Shown here one piece after another: positions 44,608 to 56,052 of a stretch of DNA of 64,000 bases. Every line of letters starts with the position of its first letter. Position 1 is the stretch's first letter. The notes beneath the pieces were generated by a model. It was not told where the DNA came from and did not search any database. It saw nothing but the letters and a program-made list of their open reading frames with translations. The DNA comes from Fistulifera solaris. Its lineage: Eukaryota; Bacillariophyta; Bacillariophyceae; Naviculales; Stauroneidaceae. The stretch spans positions 248,001 to 312,000 of the forward strand of contig AP026140.1 of the NCBI GenBank assembly GCA_030295235.1, in the 5' to 3' direction. Position numbers and translations under genes: made by a program.

Positions 44608-47507
44608 ATGAAGTTCTTCCTTCCGACTCGACTAGCCACGGCTAGTCTTCTTCTCTCTTCTGCTGCAGCAGCTAGCGGAAAGGCCCATGATGAAGATAGC
44701 AGCTTTTGGAACCGATTTTTGCAAACAGATGGTGCTCAGAGTTTGACACCTGCGCCCACCACGCCTCGTACCCCCGCACCCACTTCTCCTCCGTCGGAGG
44801 CTCCCTCGCAAAGTGTTGGCTGTTTGGTCGCCGTGGAGCTCACTTGCGCTACCAGCTCGGGAGCATCCTGCGACACAATTGCACCTCCGCCGTCCTTCCA
44901 GTGCTCTGCCGGTGCCGACATTGACACGCTCACATTCGCTTACCAAGGAACGCCCTGCAACCCCAGCGGCAACTCTCAGGGAACCGAGGCTACATGCGTT
45001 GACAGTGCACCGTTGACCCCTGAAACGCAGGTCACCGTTGAATGCGTTGACGCTGCCAACGGATCGCCGATGACCGTCGAGCCCAACGTCGTGGATCCCA
45101 CCATTTTCGTCGTCACTGGCCCCGGTGGTGCAATCCTCCCTGAGAAGATTACTTGCACTATCTTCGCCGCTGCTGATGACACCCAGCTTCAGACCAACAC
45201 CATCGACACGGGTGTCAACGCCCCGCTCAACCTTCAAGACACTTTCGGTGCGCTTCAACTCTTGTCATGTGATGACCTCACATGCATCGAGACACTGGCG
45301 TACAACGTGAACATGGAGAACATCGGAACAGTCATTATGGACATCACGTTGGCCTCTTTCACTTTCAACGGAATCAACGAAGACTTTTTGCCTTTCATTC
45401 CCATTAACCCGCTTGAACCTGGTCAGTCAACTTCGGTTGATCTCAGACAGCTGATTGAGATCTGTGAGGGTGGCAGCTTCGCTGCTGCAGTCAGAGTTGA
45501 GGCTACTCCTCCTAACAACGACATTTGCCAAGATCAGCAGTCCTACGAGTTCAATGTGACTCCGCCTGTACCAGTGCCAGTCCCTGTTCCCGTTCCTGTG
45601 CCGGTGCCGGTGCCCGTTCCTGCACCTCTTCCTGTGCCTGTTCCTGTTCCAGTCCCTGTGCCGGTACCTGTGCCCGCTCCTTTGCCGGTTCCTGTCCCTG
45701 TGGTCACACCGGAACCAACGGTTCCTCGAACAGAGGCTCCCGTGCCGGTCCCTGTGCCGGTGCCGGTTCCCGTTCCCGTTCCCGTTCCTGTGCCCGTTCC
45801 GGTCCCAGTCCCAGTCCCTGTGCCGGTGCCCGCCCCTGTACCTGCTCCGCTCCCGTCGCCTACTCCGGACACCTCGGCCGCTCCTACCACAGAGTGCAAC
45901 CTCTTCGTCGCAGCCGAATGTACGATTCAGTCCGGTCAGTTCCAAGGCTTCACGTGCGAGTCCCCTGGTATTGGAATCGAACCGTGCCGTCAGCGTCCTA
46001 CTGGAGCTACCATGCTTTACAATGGTGGAGACTGCTCTCAGAGTGACAACCGTCAGTTCCTCAAGTTCACTTGTCAAGATTTCGGAGACGGTCCTCCCAC
46101 TGAATTGGGAACAGAGTCTTGGATTGTTGTCACGGACTTGACAGGCCAGGTTGTTTACCACGAAGACTTTGTCCCGGTCGGAGAGAACTACTTCCTCCGT
46201 ACTCCTCCCGACCAAGAACGCTTCGTGCCTGATCAGATCATCAACATTTACAGCTCGTCGGATGCCACCGAGGCTACCTTACTTCAAACCATGCAGTACC
46301 ACAGTTCGTGCTCTAGTAACCTGGAGCTCAAGAACCGTTTCGAGCAAGTCAGTTGGTTGAGTTCATCAATGAACTCCAGGGTAATGTCACCTGCTTCAAC
46401 GACGCCAACTTTGGATTTGATATCGTTGTCCCTGTTACCATTGATGGTGATGCCGCTGAGATCATCACGCTCACGGCGCAGACCAACTTTGCCGGACTTC
46501 TTGACTTGAGTGACCAGGTGGCTGGCCAAATCGTTCAACCTGGTGACACCATCTCTGCAAGTATCACCACCTCGTTCGATTTAAGTACGCGACAGAGATA
46601 CACCTTGTTGATTCAGGTTACGGCCTCGGCGATCCCCACCGGTACTATCTGCCAAGGAACCAACTTCACCGAGTTTTTGGCTGGTAACCCGCCTCCCATT
46701 GGAAGTACAACAGAGGCACCTACCCGAGGCCCGACGATCTCGCCCGCACCCACACCTGACCCAGAGACCACCGCCTGCAGCGTCGAGGGAGAAATCATTT
46801 GCCAGACTCTTGATGATCAAGGCCGCGTTGCTAGCTTCTGTGATGATGTCGGTGATCCTAGCGAGAGCGTGTGCGGTGGTGACTTGGAGGCAACTGCTCT
46901 TGGATTCCGCTACAATGGTGGAGCCGGTTACCCTGAGCAAATTTGGTTCACGTTGGCTGGAGGTCGCACTGGAACCGTTGTCAGTCAGCGCCTGTCGGTT
47001 GGCGAGCGCGCTTATGGAGAAGGTGACTTCCGAGGAGAAGCGTTCGTTATTGTGACTGAGGTGAACGCTGCCGGTACGGGCCCTGGTGACTTTATTGAGC
47101 AGTTCCAGTTTGATACGAGCTGCACTGAAGGCGAGGAAGTTCTACGCTTGACGGATATCTATGGATCTCTTGAGCTAACTGACTATCGCAACGCTCTCGG
47201 AGTTCGATCAAGTCTCAGCAACGTCCGCATGTCCTACTTCGTGCGCAACTTGTTGGGCATTGCGATGATTGCCGAGGATGCCTTTGTCGATAGCGACTTC
47301 CAGGAGCTTGTCTCCGACTACATTCCCGACCCGACTGAAATTGAATTGGGTCCGAGACAACGCACTATTGTGCACGAGGAAACTCGTCCCGTTGATTTCG
47401 GCGCCAAGTTCGCCAATGGCGAAACTCTTTCGTTCTTTATGAATGTGACTGGTCGTGGTGAAGCTAGCTCCTTGGAGTGCTTTGACGACTTGTCGTATTC
47501 GTTTTAG
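44608..47507 (+). CDS. Secreted modular protein with three Cys-rich domains and a long Pro-Val dipeptide repeat
   Basis: About 965 residues. A signal peptide ends SSAAAASG. A Thr/Pro/Ala linker leads to three related domains of ~200-250 residues, opening [23 protein letters not shown] and [12 protein letters not shown]. Each has a CxxP-like second Cys pair and an F/LxYNGG or FAYQG segment. Domains 1 and 2 are separated by a Pro-Val stretch (~45 dipeptides, 45568-45860) interrupted by PAPLP and a [12 protein letters not shown] insert. Domains 2 and 3 are separated by [16 protein letters not shown]. There is no transmembrane segment or GPI signal. A cell-wall, frustule-associated or extracellular-matrix role is inferred. 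One base appears missing near 46341 (T3). Confidence 0.85.
45568..45860 (+). repeat. Pro-Val-encoding hexanucleotide-like coding repeat
   Basis: CCNGTN repeats encode PVPVPV within the secreted protein. Third positions vary (CCTGTG, CCGGTG, CCCGTT, CCAGTC), so the protein repeat is kept while DNA identity decays, suggesting selection on the amino acids. The antisense strand is open here (Gly-Thr repeats) purely as a by-product. Confidence 0.85.
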
Positions 47508-48086
47508 GACAATTAATATTTTTAGTCATAGTTATTACATTTAAAACCAACTTGTGAACTCCGAAAAATCGTCTTTTTATTCTCGCCTTCGACGTCAACC
47601 ATAGGATAGATAACACCACTATCAATGGAGACTTTCTAGAGTTGCTTGCACGCCTCTCGGGAGAATTCAAAGGAAGCTTCAAGATCGGGGGGCCCATCCT
47701 AGCTACGGAGTAGATGCTGACTCAACATTATAATCGGGTTCAAAATCACCACGGCCCAAGCAGTACGATTGATGTTGTTGTTGTTGTTGCTGCTGCAAGA
47801 TATGCTTAGGCTTTGGTAGAACTGCCTCTTTGCGTTGCGTTTATTTAGGGTGTCGACTTGTGGCCTTGACCTCGCATTTTTATTGTCACCCAGTTTTTAC
47901 GACTGGACTATTTAGTCATGAATAACTTGGAGCCGCGCATCATCGCACGTTTTCATTGCATCGATCGCATCTCCAAACTTCCAACTTCTTGCCGACAATA
48001 ATAATACGCGGTTATCATCTTTATTGATCTTTGTTATCACTTTACTTACCGGTCATTCCTTCATACAACCTGAGCAAGGTCAGAGA
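47508..48086. other. Intergenic region with one weak hairpin-element relative
   Basis: 579 bases. ACGACTGGACTATTTAGTCATG at 47899-47920 is an imperfect member of the dispersed hairpin family. A GTTGTTGTTGTTGCTGCTGC run lies near 47775. No gene is seen. Confidence 0.45.
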
Positions 48087-51000
48087 ATGAACTTTGAAAC
48101 GAGCTCTTCCGTGAGCAGTTCCGGTTTTTCATCATCGAGCTTTCGCAGCCAGTCAACAACAAGCCCATCTTTCAAGGACGCGAAACCGAAAACAACAGGA
48201 AGTGTCGGAATTATGCTCGTTGGAATAGGAGGATACAATGGAACTACTCTCTTGGCGGGTATTATGGCGCATCGCTTGAATATTACGTGGCGAGGACCGT
48301 TCGGAGATATACGGACGCCGAACTACAACGGTTGCATCACGCAATTGAACATGAAAGGCGGCGGTGTTGGGTTTAAAGATCGTGTCAAAGGACTCGCGGA
48401 TGCTACTTCTGCTGCCGTCGGCGGTTGGGTACGTCGTTTCTGCATTGCTGGCCTTGTGACTTTTTCTTGTCGGAACTCACGCAATTGTGTCAGGATATTC
48501 GACCCACCAAATGTGGAGATGCTCTTCTAGAACAACAAATATTAGACTACGATTTGGTGCGGCAAGTACAGGACGACCTTAACAAAATCAATATCTTCAA
48601 GGGGGCTTACGACAGTCGCTTCATCGGTCCTTCGCAACACGCCACCGCGACACACATTCTCACCGACTTTGAAGCCCCGAACGCATCGGAAACATTGAAA
48701 TGCATACGAGCTGATATTCGATACTTTAAATGGAAAAATGGTGTAGTAGGTCATACAACAGTCATCTGGAGTGCCAGCGTGGAGCCCAACAGTGAATTGG
48801 TGGGAACCTGGAAATCGGCCGATGAATTGCTCGCGGCGTTTGAACAAAGTGAATCCCAGCGCGGTGGACCCATTCCGCCCAGTCTTATCTACGCTACCGC
48901 CGCATTACTCGAAGGATGTTCTTTCATCAATGGTGGTTCGCAGAATACATTGGGTTGTCCTGGTCTTATGGATTTGGCACGGCAGCAACAGGGTGTTTAC
49001 TGCCTGGGAACAGATTTCAAAGCGGGACAGACAAAGTTCAAGACGGCGGCAGTGGAATATTTACGAACCATGGGATTGACTCCATTAGTCATAGCCAGTT
49101 CGAATCATTTAGGCAATAATGACATGCGGAACTTGGCTTCGGCCCCGGATACTTCGAAGGCTAAGCTGCGTGTCAAGCACGATATATTTGCTCCTTGGGA
49201 AGAAAACATTGATCATAAAGTCAGTATTATGTATACGGAGCTTATCAATGATGAAAAACGAGACTTTGTCGAATATACCAGCGCTGGATTTTTGGGGCAA
49301 CTTCACACCATGGTGACTTACACACGGGCGTCGGATAGCGTTTTGTGCGTTCCTTTGATTCTTGACGGTGCTGTCTGGTGTGATTTCTTTTCTCGGTGCA
49401 GTTGGCCTTACGAAAAAGTCGCCAAGGCATTAGCGTATCTCTTTAAGGTACCAGAAGGTGCAGCGACGGGTGCCGATCCCGGGTTTTTCGCGCAAATGCG
49501 AGAGCTCGACGCACAAGCTATGGCAGCAAACGAGAGTCGCGGTTCCGGTAAAGACGCTGGTAAGCGGGTTCGTATCATTACAAATGAAAAGGCAAAGACG
49601 GAGTGGGCGGTCCCTGAAGGAGGTGTTATTTGTGCCGGCCTAGCTTGCGTAGATATGCAACTAAACAACGCGACGGGGGGTGACGGCGGAGAAGGAATTG
49701 AGTCATTTCAAGGCGAAAAGAGTATTGGTGGTGGAAGCGTCAGTATGGCTTGCAAAACGTTGGCACGTCTTTGTCATGGTGAAGCACAGGATTCAGTGCA
49801 CGCTCAGACTCCGGCAGTACTTTCAAACATTGTTCCGATTTGCAAGATTGGTATGGATGGTACTGGAGACAAGTTGCTGAATTTGTTAGAGGCAACCGGT
49901 GAAACATGTCGGAATGTGAATGTGCGGCATTTGAAAAACAATCGCGACCCTGAAGGCAGAACTGCTTTGTCTGTCTTGCCTATCTATCGTGACGGTCGAC
50001 GCGGATGCTTCTTTGATGCGGCTTCAAACGTAACATTCTCAGCAAAGGAAATCATCTCGGACCTCAAGTCCTTGAGAAATGGAGAAAATGCGACATATGG
50101 CGCATTTCTCTTCGGCTATCCTCATTTACTTCCCGAACTTCAAGGTCAAGCACTGGCGCAAGTTTTAATTGAAGCTCGCAATGTTCTGGTGAACGGAGGA
50201 ATATGCGCTGTCGACTTAAACGGTGTACCTGAAGTCTTGTTCCAGCGAGACAAAAGAAGCGGTTTACGTGCTGATATGAAAAGTGACCCCGTTATCGGGG
50301 CCGCTTTGCAGCACACAGACATACTTCACATGAATGTAAGTTGGTATTTCTGGAATGCTAATGGCGTCCAACAAAAGAGAACCTGTACTCACGGTTTTCA
50401 ACTACAGGAAGAAGAATTGTGTCTGCTTACCGGTTGTATAATGACAGGAAATACCGTTCAGGACGATGGAACAATTCGACAAGCAGTCAAATTGTTTTTG
50501 GACGCAGGAGTAGGAATTGTTGTGGTGACCCGAGGCAAACTGGGAAGCGTCGTGTATTGCAATAGTAAACTGCGCCCCACTCTCCCGGCATCGTGGGAGG
50601 GTGGCTCTGTAGCCACACCTGCATCAATGTTGGCGAGAGGGACGATGATTAACTCCAACGGAGCTGGAGATGCGTTCACTGCAGGATTCTTGTTGGCGGC
50701 TATGCTCCGACACACTGGTGTCGATGTAAAGGACGACGCGGAAATGAGTAGTCCATCGTCGCGAGGAACTCCCACAAAAAGTCCGGCGAAAAAGCAACTA
50801 ACTCCGTATGCCTTATACATGCAAGAAAATTACCTTACTTTGAAAACGCAACTTCAAGGAGATAAGAAAGCAATATTTTCCAAATGCCATGAATTGTGGG
50901 AAAATGAATCGCCTGCTGTCAAGGCAATGTACGAACGTCGTGCCTCCGAGGAGAATAATACAGCGACCCAAACTGAGGATGTGAATTCTTCCTTTGACTC

Positions 51001-51184
51001 GAGCCAAATGATGACCGACTCAATCAAAGAACGCACTTTGTCACTGGAATCTGCCGCTACATTAGCCACTCTCATCGCCGCGCGCCACATTGATGTTTCC
51101 ACTCGAGATGACTTGCATCTGGATTTGAACACTTTACTCGAACATTGTCTGTTATTACCCAACGATGGGCTCGAAGAAATTTAA
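48087..51184 (+). CDS. Three-domain fusion: myo-inositol-3-phosphate synthase, PfkB-family kinase, HMG box
   Basis: 986 residues from three exons (48087-48428, 48494-50335, 50408-51184), all in phase and with no frame errors. Residues ~30-460 are an inositol-3-phosphate synthase: [20 protein letters not shown] binds [52 protein letters not shown] and DEYTS-like [10 protein letters not shown] follow. It would turn glucose-6-phosphate into Ins(3)P. Residues ~490 to the end are a PfkB/ribokinase-type sugar kinase: [31 protein letters not shown] and the catalytic [17 protein letters not shown] complete HMG box ([11 protein letters not shown] ... [17 protein letters not shown], residues ~858-912) sits inside the kinase, before its last helices. 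The single exon spanning synthase and kinase shows the fusion directly. Kinase substrate is unknown. Confidence 0.93.
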
Positions 51185-51250
51185 CGAATAACTTACGCTG
51201 CTAATTTATCGACTTTCTACTGCCGCAATTTGTTCTTTCTAAAATTAGCA

Positions 51251-52382
51251 CTACAATCCCGCAAACGGATCGTCGTCTTGTTGTGATTGGGAAATACTCG
51301 TACTGGCCGTATTACCGACAAATGGGTCAAATCCGCTTTGAAATGCAGCTGTCGGTGCGGCAGTCACGGCGAATGGATCATGATAAGTGGCGGATGGAAC
51401 GGGCGCTGCTGCTGGAGCTGTCGTAAAATCCAGCAAATCATTGGATGCAAATGGATCGGATGATGGTTGGTGTGCTGGTGGGTAATTGGCTGGAGGTGCC
51501 ACATACGTGGGTGGAGGTGCCTGATACACCGGCGGTGGTGGCGGCGCCGAATAGGCAGTGGGTGCAGGATTCGAGTAAACAGATGGCGGTTGTGGTGGTG
51601 GATAATTGCTGGAGGTGGACGATGGTGCCGTACTCGCCCACGGCATACCATTCGATGGCGGTTGCGGCGATATTCGAGCCGGTTCGGTTCCCGCCGCCCC
51701 CAGGGAGGCACATCCGGGTTAACCGGTCCTCCTCCACTTTTTTCTTCTGCAACACTCTCCCCACTCAATTCCGCCAATTCCTTTTCTTTGTCGGCCCGTT
51801 TTCGTCGTATCTTTTCCACATCCCTTCGACAAATATCATAAAAGGATCGAATTTCTCGATCCGTCGGCAACCATTGTTGCGTATCTTCCAATTTTCCAGA
51901 TCCGCATACATTTTGACGCCAAATTCTTGTTTGTGTTTCGTAATTTGTCCCTGCACCATACTGAGTTCGGTGGTCAAGGCGACTTCTTTGCCGGCGTAGG
52001 CGGTGGTTTTCCCCGCATTGGCCAATTTTTCTTGCCAATTGGTGGCCGGTGCACACGAAGCGGCTTTTTCGACGCCCGTCAATTGGACTTTTTGTTTCAA
52101 TTTGCCAACTTTAATTTCGAGAGCGGCAATTTCCCGTTGGGCCGCAATGAAATGCGGTTGAATCGATGCCGTCAACAAATCGTCGGAACTGTAAAAACTG
52201 TGATGTTTCGCCAGCGGTGCGACATAATCGTACAATTGTACACCGAACGCGTATTGTCTATTGGCAAGCTCGCGATCAATGAACATAAGATCGGCTTTGC
52301 ATTTGGCTTGCATCGATGCTTGACCGGCGACTTGTCCGACGGCCGCGGCGCCTTTGATGACCGTCGACCAAAGAACGTCCAT
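51251..52382 (-). CDS. Coiled-coil protein with C-terminal DPF motifs (possible endocytic or vesicle adaptor)
   Basis: About 377 residues. The N-terminal ~200 are helical and coiled-coil-like (DRELANRQYAFGVQLYDYV, AQREIAALEIKVGKLKQKV, REIRSFYDICRRDVEKIRRK). The C-terminal part is Pro/Tyr/Ala-rich and has four DPF motifs (DPFAS, DPFAV, DPFVG, DDPFAGL). DPF and related motifs bind the AP-2 appendage in animals, so membrane traffic is a reasonable inference. The helical half could be BAR-like, but that is unproven. Two frame joins are needed: T4 at 51892-51895 lacks one base, and the G3 at 51703-51705 lacks one. I do not recognise a named family. Confidence 0.7.
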
Positions 52383-53179
52383 TCTTTGTAGAGTGCTGCT
52401 CGTAATCAAGGGTTACAGATGCAGCAATGCATGCAAAGCAATAAGAACGCGTGCTTCTGTTGAAAGCTAATACAGAATGCTTTGGTTGTTTGTTTCGTTT
52501 TGCGCTTTTGAACAAGAATCAAAACGCACCGCATTATTGCAAATAATTACGTGGTGTTTTTCGCCTTTAGCATTCTGTGTGGGTGTTTGTGTTGCATTAC
52601 ATGTTTTGGGAATACGGCATTCGGTACCCGGTTACTATAGCTCCTAATGTATGTTGTCCGGATTTCACCACGACTGCATTTCAGTCATGAATCAGAATGG
52701 GTCCTAAATGGCTACTAGAATTTACTATGCTTACGTCCTATCCCTACAAGAGAACCGAATCCCTAATACAAGTTAGAGAAACACAACTGACCCAATGGAC
52801 AAAATGGATGAAATCCACCGAACACCGAACCGCTGCCAGGTCAAACATGTGAATCATGTCCTATGTGCCCGACATTGATTGCAGCTCCATTCATTCGGCA
52901 AAATGATAAACTACCACTGCTTGAAAAATACAAACAATAAGATGTCACCGTTCTTTGACAGGCGCAGCATCCATCTTCTGTCCATCTTCTGGTCCAAAAG
53001 CTGAAAGGATGGTGGTGGTTCCTAGTTACTATAGGTAAAAGTGTAGATTACTTTTTTCACGACTGCCGCGTATTTCAGTCGTGAGACGCAAGAACGCGCG
53101 ACGACAACGAGAGAAATAAATGCGACGACCCTTTTGCGCATAGCCAAAAATCGAACGAATATCGGCGTAAGAAGAAACA
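52383..53179. other. Intergenic region with two copies of the dispersed hairpin element
   Basis: 797 bases between divergent genes. Copy 1 covers ~52640-52695 (TTACTATAGCTCCTAATGTA, then CACGACTGCATTTCAGTCATG). Copy 2 covers ~53022-53090 (TTACTATAGGTAAAAGTGTA and GATTACTTTTTT, then perfect arms TCACGACTG and CAGTCGTGA). No coding sequence is credible. Confidence 0.6.
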
Positions 53180-54725
53180 ATGAGTTTACTTTTCGCAATA
53201 GCGGCCTTTGTGACGACTACCGTCGTTGCGGCGGCCCCGTACACGGCGTACCCGGTCTATCCGCCCTACTGTTCGACTCCGGAACAAATGCAACAACGTG
53301 GGGTTCCTCCCTTACAGCAAGGTAGTAGTTACGGTGCCTCACAGTTGCGGCATGTCACCGCGGTCATTCGACACGGGGCACGGACTCCGTGGGCCGGCAA
53401 TTTGCCCTGTTGGGCCGATTTTGATCCACAACCGTGGAATTGTGAATTGCAAACGACCATCACACCGGAAGTGTCGGCGGCGTGGTTTCGCAAACAATAC
53501 GATGCTCTGCAATCTCCCGAATATAATTTGACCAACGAGTTAATCGGAGGAACCTGTCAATTGGGACAATTGTTGGAACTGGGAGTCGTGCAAGAACTCT
53601 GGAATGGAGAACAGTTGCGGGATGCCTACTTTGATACTGCTTCTCCCAACATGCTGCTCAGCCCCAACAAGCCGTGGGAATCTTTGTCTTATCGAGCCGA
53701 CGATGAACAACGGACACTCATGTCGGGACGCGTCCTCTTGAAGGGATTGTTTGGGAATGAAGTGACAGCACCATTAACAATTCCGATGCATACGGCCGAT
53801 TATGAACGAGACGTCGTGGGGGAAAATGAAAATCTGTGTCCGCGATTGACGCAATTGCGGGAATTGTTTTATGGGACGGACGAATTCCGTCAATTCAATG
53901 CATCGGCCGAAGCACAACAATTGCGTGACTTTCAACGGCGTCAACTGCATACGGACCACGATCTGGAATTGGATTGTTTCATGACGACCATTTGTACCGA
54001 TCGTACCTTACCCGATGCCATTAACGATTATGCCGGAGAAGAGCAAACGGAAAGTATGTTTTTGCGTCTCGTCAACTTTTATATACGACAATATACCAGT
54101 TTTGCCATGGCCAATGATGCGGAATACAGCAAGTTGGCGATGGGTCCTTTAATGGGCGGAAATTATGGACAACGTCGATCGTGTCATTGCGGAAAATGGC
54201 ACAGCCTACCCACGCTTGGCGCTGTTCAGTGGACATGATACGACCATTATTGGTCTCCTGGCGAGTCTATCAAAAGTCTACGATGGCTCGTGGCCTCCGT
54301 ACGCCAGTAAATTGCTGTTGGAAATTCACGAAATTGATCTGGACGGTCGAAAAGATAAAGCATTGTACACGACGGGGTATGGATTTCGATTGATTTACAA
54401 TGGTCAAGTGTTGACCGACCAAGTGGAAGGATGTCCCAAAGACACTCACATTTGTGATGTTTCTGTCCTGAAACGTCATTTGAATTTCCCGTTACGGGAT
54501 CGCGATTGCTCACTATTGGATATTCCGACAACGACGACCGCCTCCGGTGTCGCGCAAGTCTTTGATTTGTTCTTGTCACCCTCGGGCTTTGGCGTCTTTG
54601 TGGTGGTTGTACTGAGTAGTATGGCCGTGGGCAGTGTCCTCATGTTTGTGTTGTTATCGAAACTGCAACCCCAATTGATTCATCGAAGATCGTACGGAGC
54701 AGCCTCTCAAGAGAATCCGGAATGA
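53180..54725 (+). CDS. Membrane-anchored histidine acid phosphatase (PXYLP1-like)
   Basis: Phosphatase of branch 2 of the histidine phosphatase superfamily, about 514 residues. A signal peptide (residues 1-18) leads to the catalytic motif VIRHGARTPW with the phospho-accepting His and two Arg. The C-terminal proton-donor motif is LFSGHDTTIIGLLAS. The last 60 residues hold one membrane helix (FGVFVVVVLSSMAVGSVLMF) and a short cytosolic tail, so the enzyme faces the lumen or outside. Substrates in the family include phosphoxylose, lysophosphatidate and general phosphomonoesters; this one is unknown. One base too many near 54155-54165 splits PLM from AEIMDNVDRVIAENG. Confidence 0.9.
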
Positions 54726-54875
54726 ATAGTGGCGTGTGCGGGGTATGATTTTGCCTTGTAAGCATTTCGAGATCACGTTACAACAATAAACAATACATAG
54801 TTTGTTTTCAAAGACTCTGATGTTCATTTCTCCATAATTAGTTAATAGTTATTCAAAAACGACAACACCATGAAT

Positions 54876-55519
54876 TCATCGCCGCGCAAATTCGAGTTCC
54901 TCTTCGTCGTCCAACAATCCCCGTCGTTCCGCGGCGGGCGTTACATCGGGCGGTGGAGCATTCTTGTTGAATCGAGACGCCAGCATCCGGAATTGCGACG
55001 ACACATTTTCACCAAATTCATTCAAATGTTTCTGGACGGTTTGCAAATTTTGTTGCAAGACGGGTCCGATGGGAGGTGCTGCCGTTCGTTGTTGTGTAGT
55101 AGCGGGGGTTCTGCGTGGCGCCGGACGCTCTCGTTGCTGATTTTCTTCCTGTTGCAACCGCCGCGCCAAGGCTTCATCACTTTCGGTATCGGCCGGATTG
55201 TAACCGGGAATGCGCAAAAGTCGTCCGGCAACACCGTGGGGGTACCGCGTTGGCTGTTCGTACTCTCGGTGTGTGCCAATTGTCGCGCCAATTCCGCATC
55301 CATGCGGGTCGTCGAATCGTCCGGATTGATTCCGGCTTGCAACTGTTCCATGAGTTGCTGCGGATTTTGATCCATGTGCCGCAAAATAAAATCGACCGTA
55401 TTTTCCATATGACCTTTTTGAAAGCGCAAGACGGCATCGAGGGATTCCCGGGTCCATGACGACGATTCGGAGAACATGGATTCGAGCGTCGACAATGCTT
55501 CTTCGTACGAGAGTGCCAT
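54876..55519 (-). CDS. CUE/UBA-type ubiquitin-binding domain protein
   Basis: About 214 residues. The start at 55519 opens MALSYEEALSTLESMF, followed by a CUE-like three-helix domain (ESLDAVLRFQKGHMENTVDFILRH), with Met-Phe in the position of the CUE MFP motif. The middle has PDDFLRIPGYNPADTESDEA then LARRLQQEE. The C-terminal half is disordered then helical (LQQNLQTVQKHLNEFGENV), ending in a Asp/Glu-rich tail. A4 at 55216-55219 lacks one base. CUE domains bind mono-ubiquitin in endocytosis and quality control; the partner is not evident. Confidence 0.82.
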
Positions 55520-56052
55520 CTTATTATAATGATGTTGTTTCTTCTCGTGCTCGTCAAAAGAGAGACCTTTCTCTTCACAGTTCTTTATATCTGCGAGATG
55601 CTTTCGTTGCCTCGGATGTTCCGGAGAAGGTTGAATGATATTATTTGCACCCTTTGATGATGATTCGTGCAGAATGAAACACGCAAAATGCGAAAAAGAT
55701 CGCTGCTGCGGTTTCGACCGCGCCTTCGTTTATTGCCGCACGTCATCACGAACGTCTCTTTTTCGGTGGTTCTGTAGAAAACGTAATAACAAATGAGACA
55801 ACAGTAAGTAACCGAATGGTAGTACCGGAACGATTTCTTAGCATTCTTGTTTCATCTTTCGAGGCCGTCTGACTGTCGCCCGATGAGAATGATCCTCCGC
55901 CGTTTTTGCACGGGACGCGCCTCCATCGCAATGAAAACGCCAAATAACAAAAAGATGCATTCATTTATTGTTGCTATCGAACTGCATGAAAAAGCGAATT
56001 ACAAAGACGACTTTGAACACAGTTCCACACTCTTTGACACTCAATAAACGAC
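55520..56052. other. Divergent intergenic region
   Basis: 533 bases between the CUE gene (minus) and the EGF-type gene (plus). No repeat or motif is recognised; short open frames on both strands look like chance. Confidence 0.4.

Noticed and set aside
45427-46215. Long minus-strand open frames (118 and 262 codons) antisense to the Pro-Val repeat
   Set aside because: They exist because CCNGTN read backwards has no stop codons; composition is Gly-Thr or Arg-His repeats with no start context or domain.
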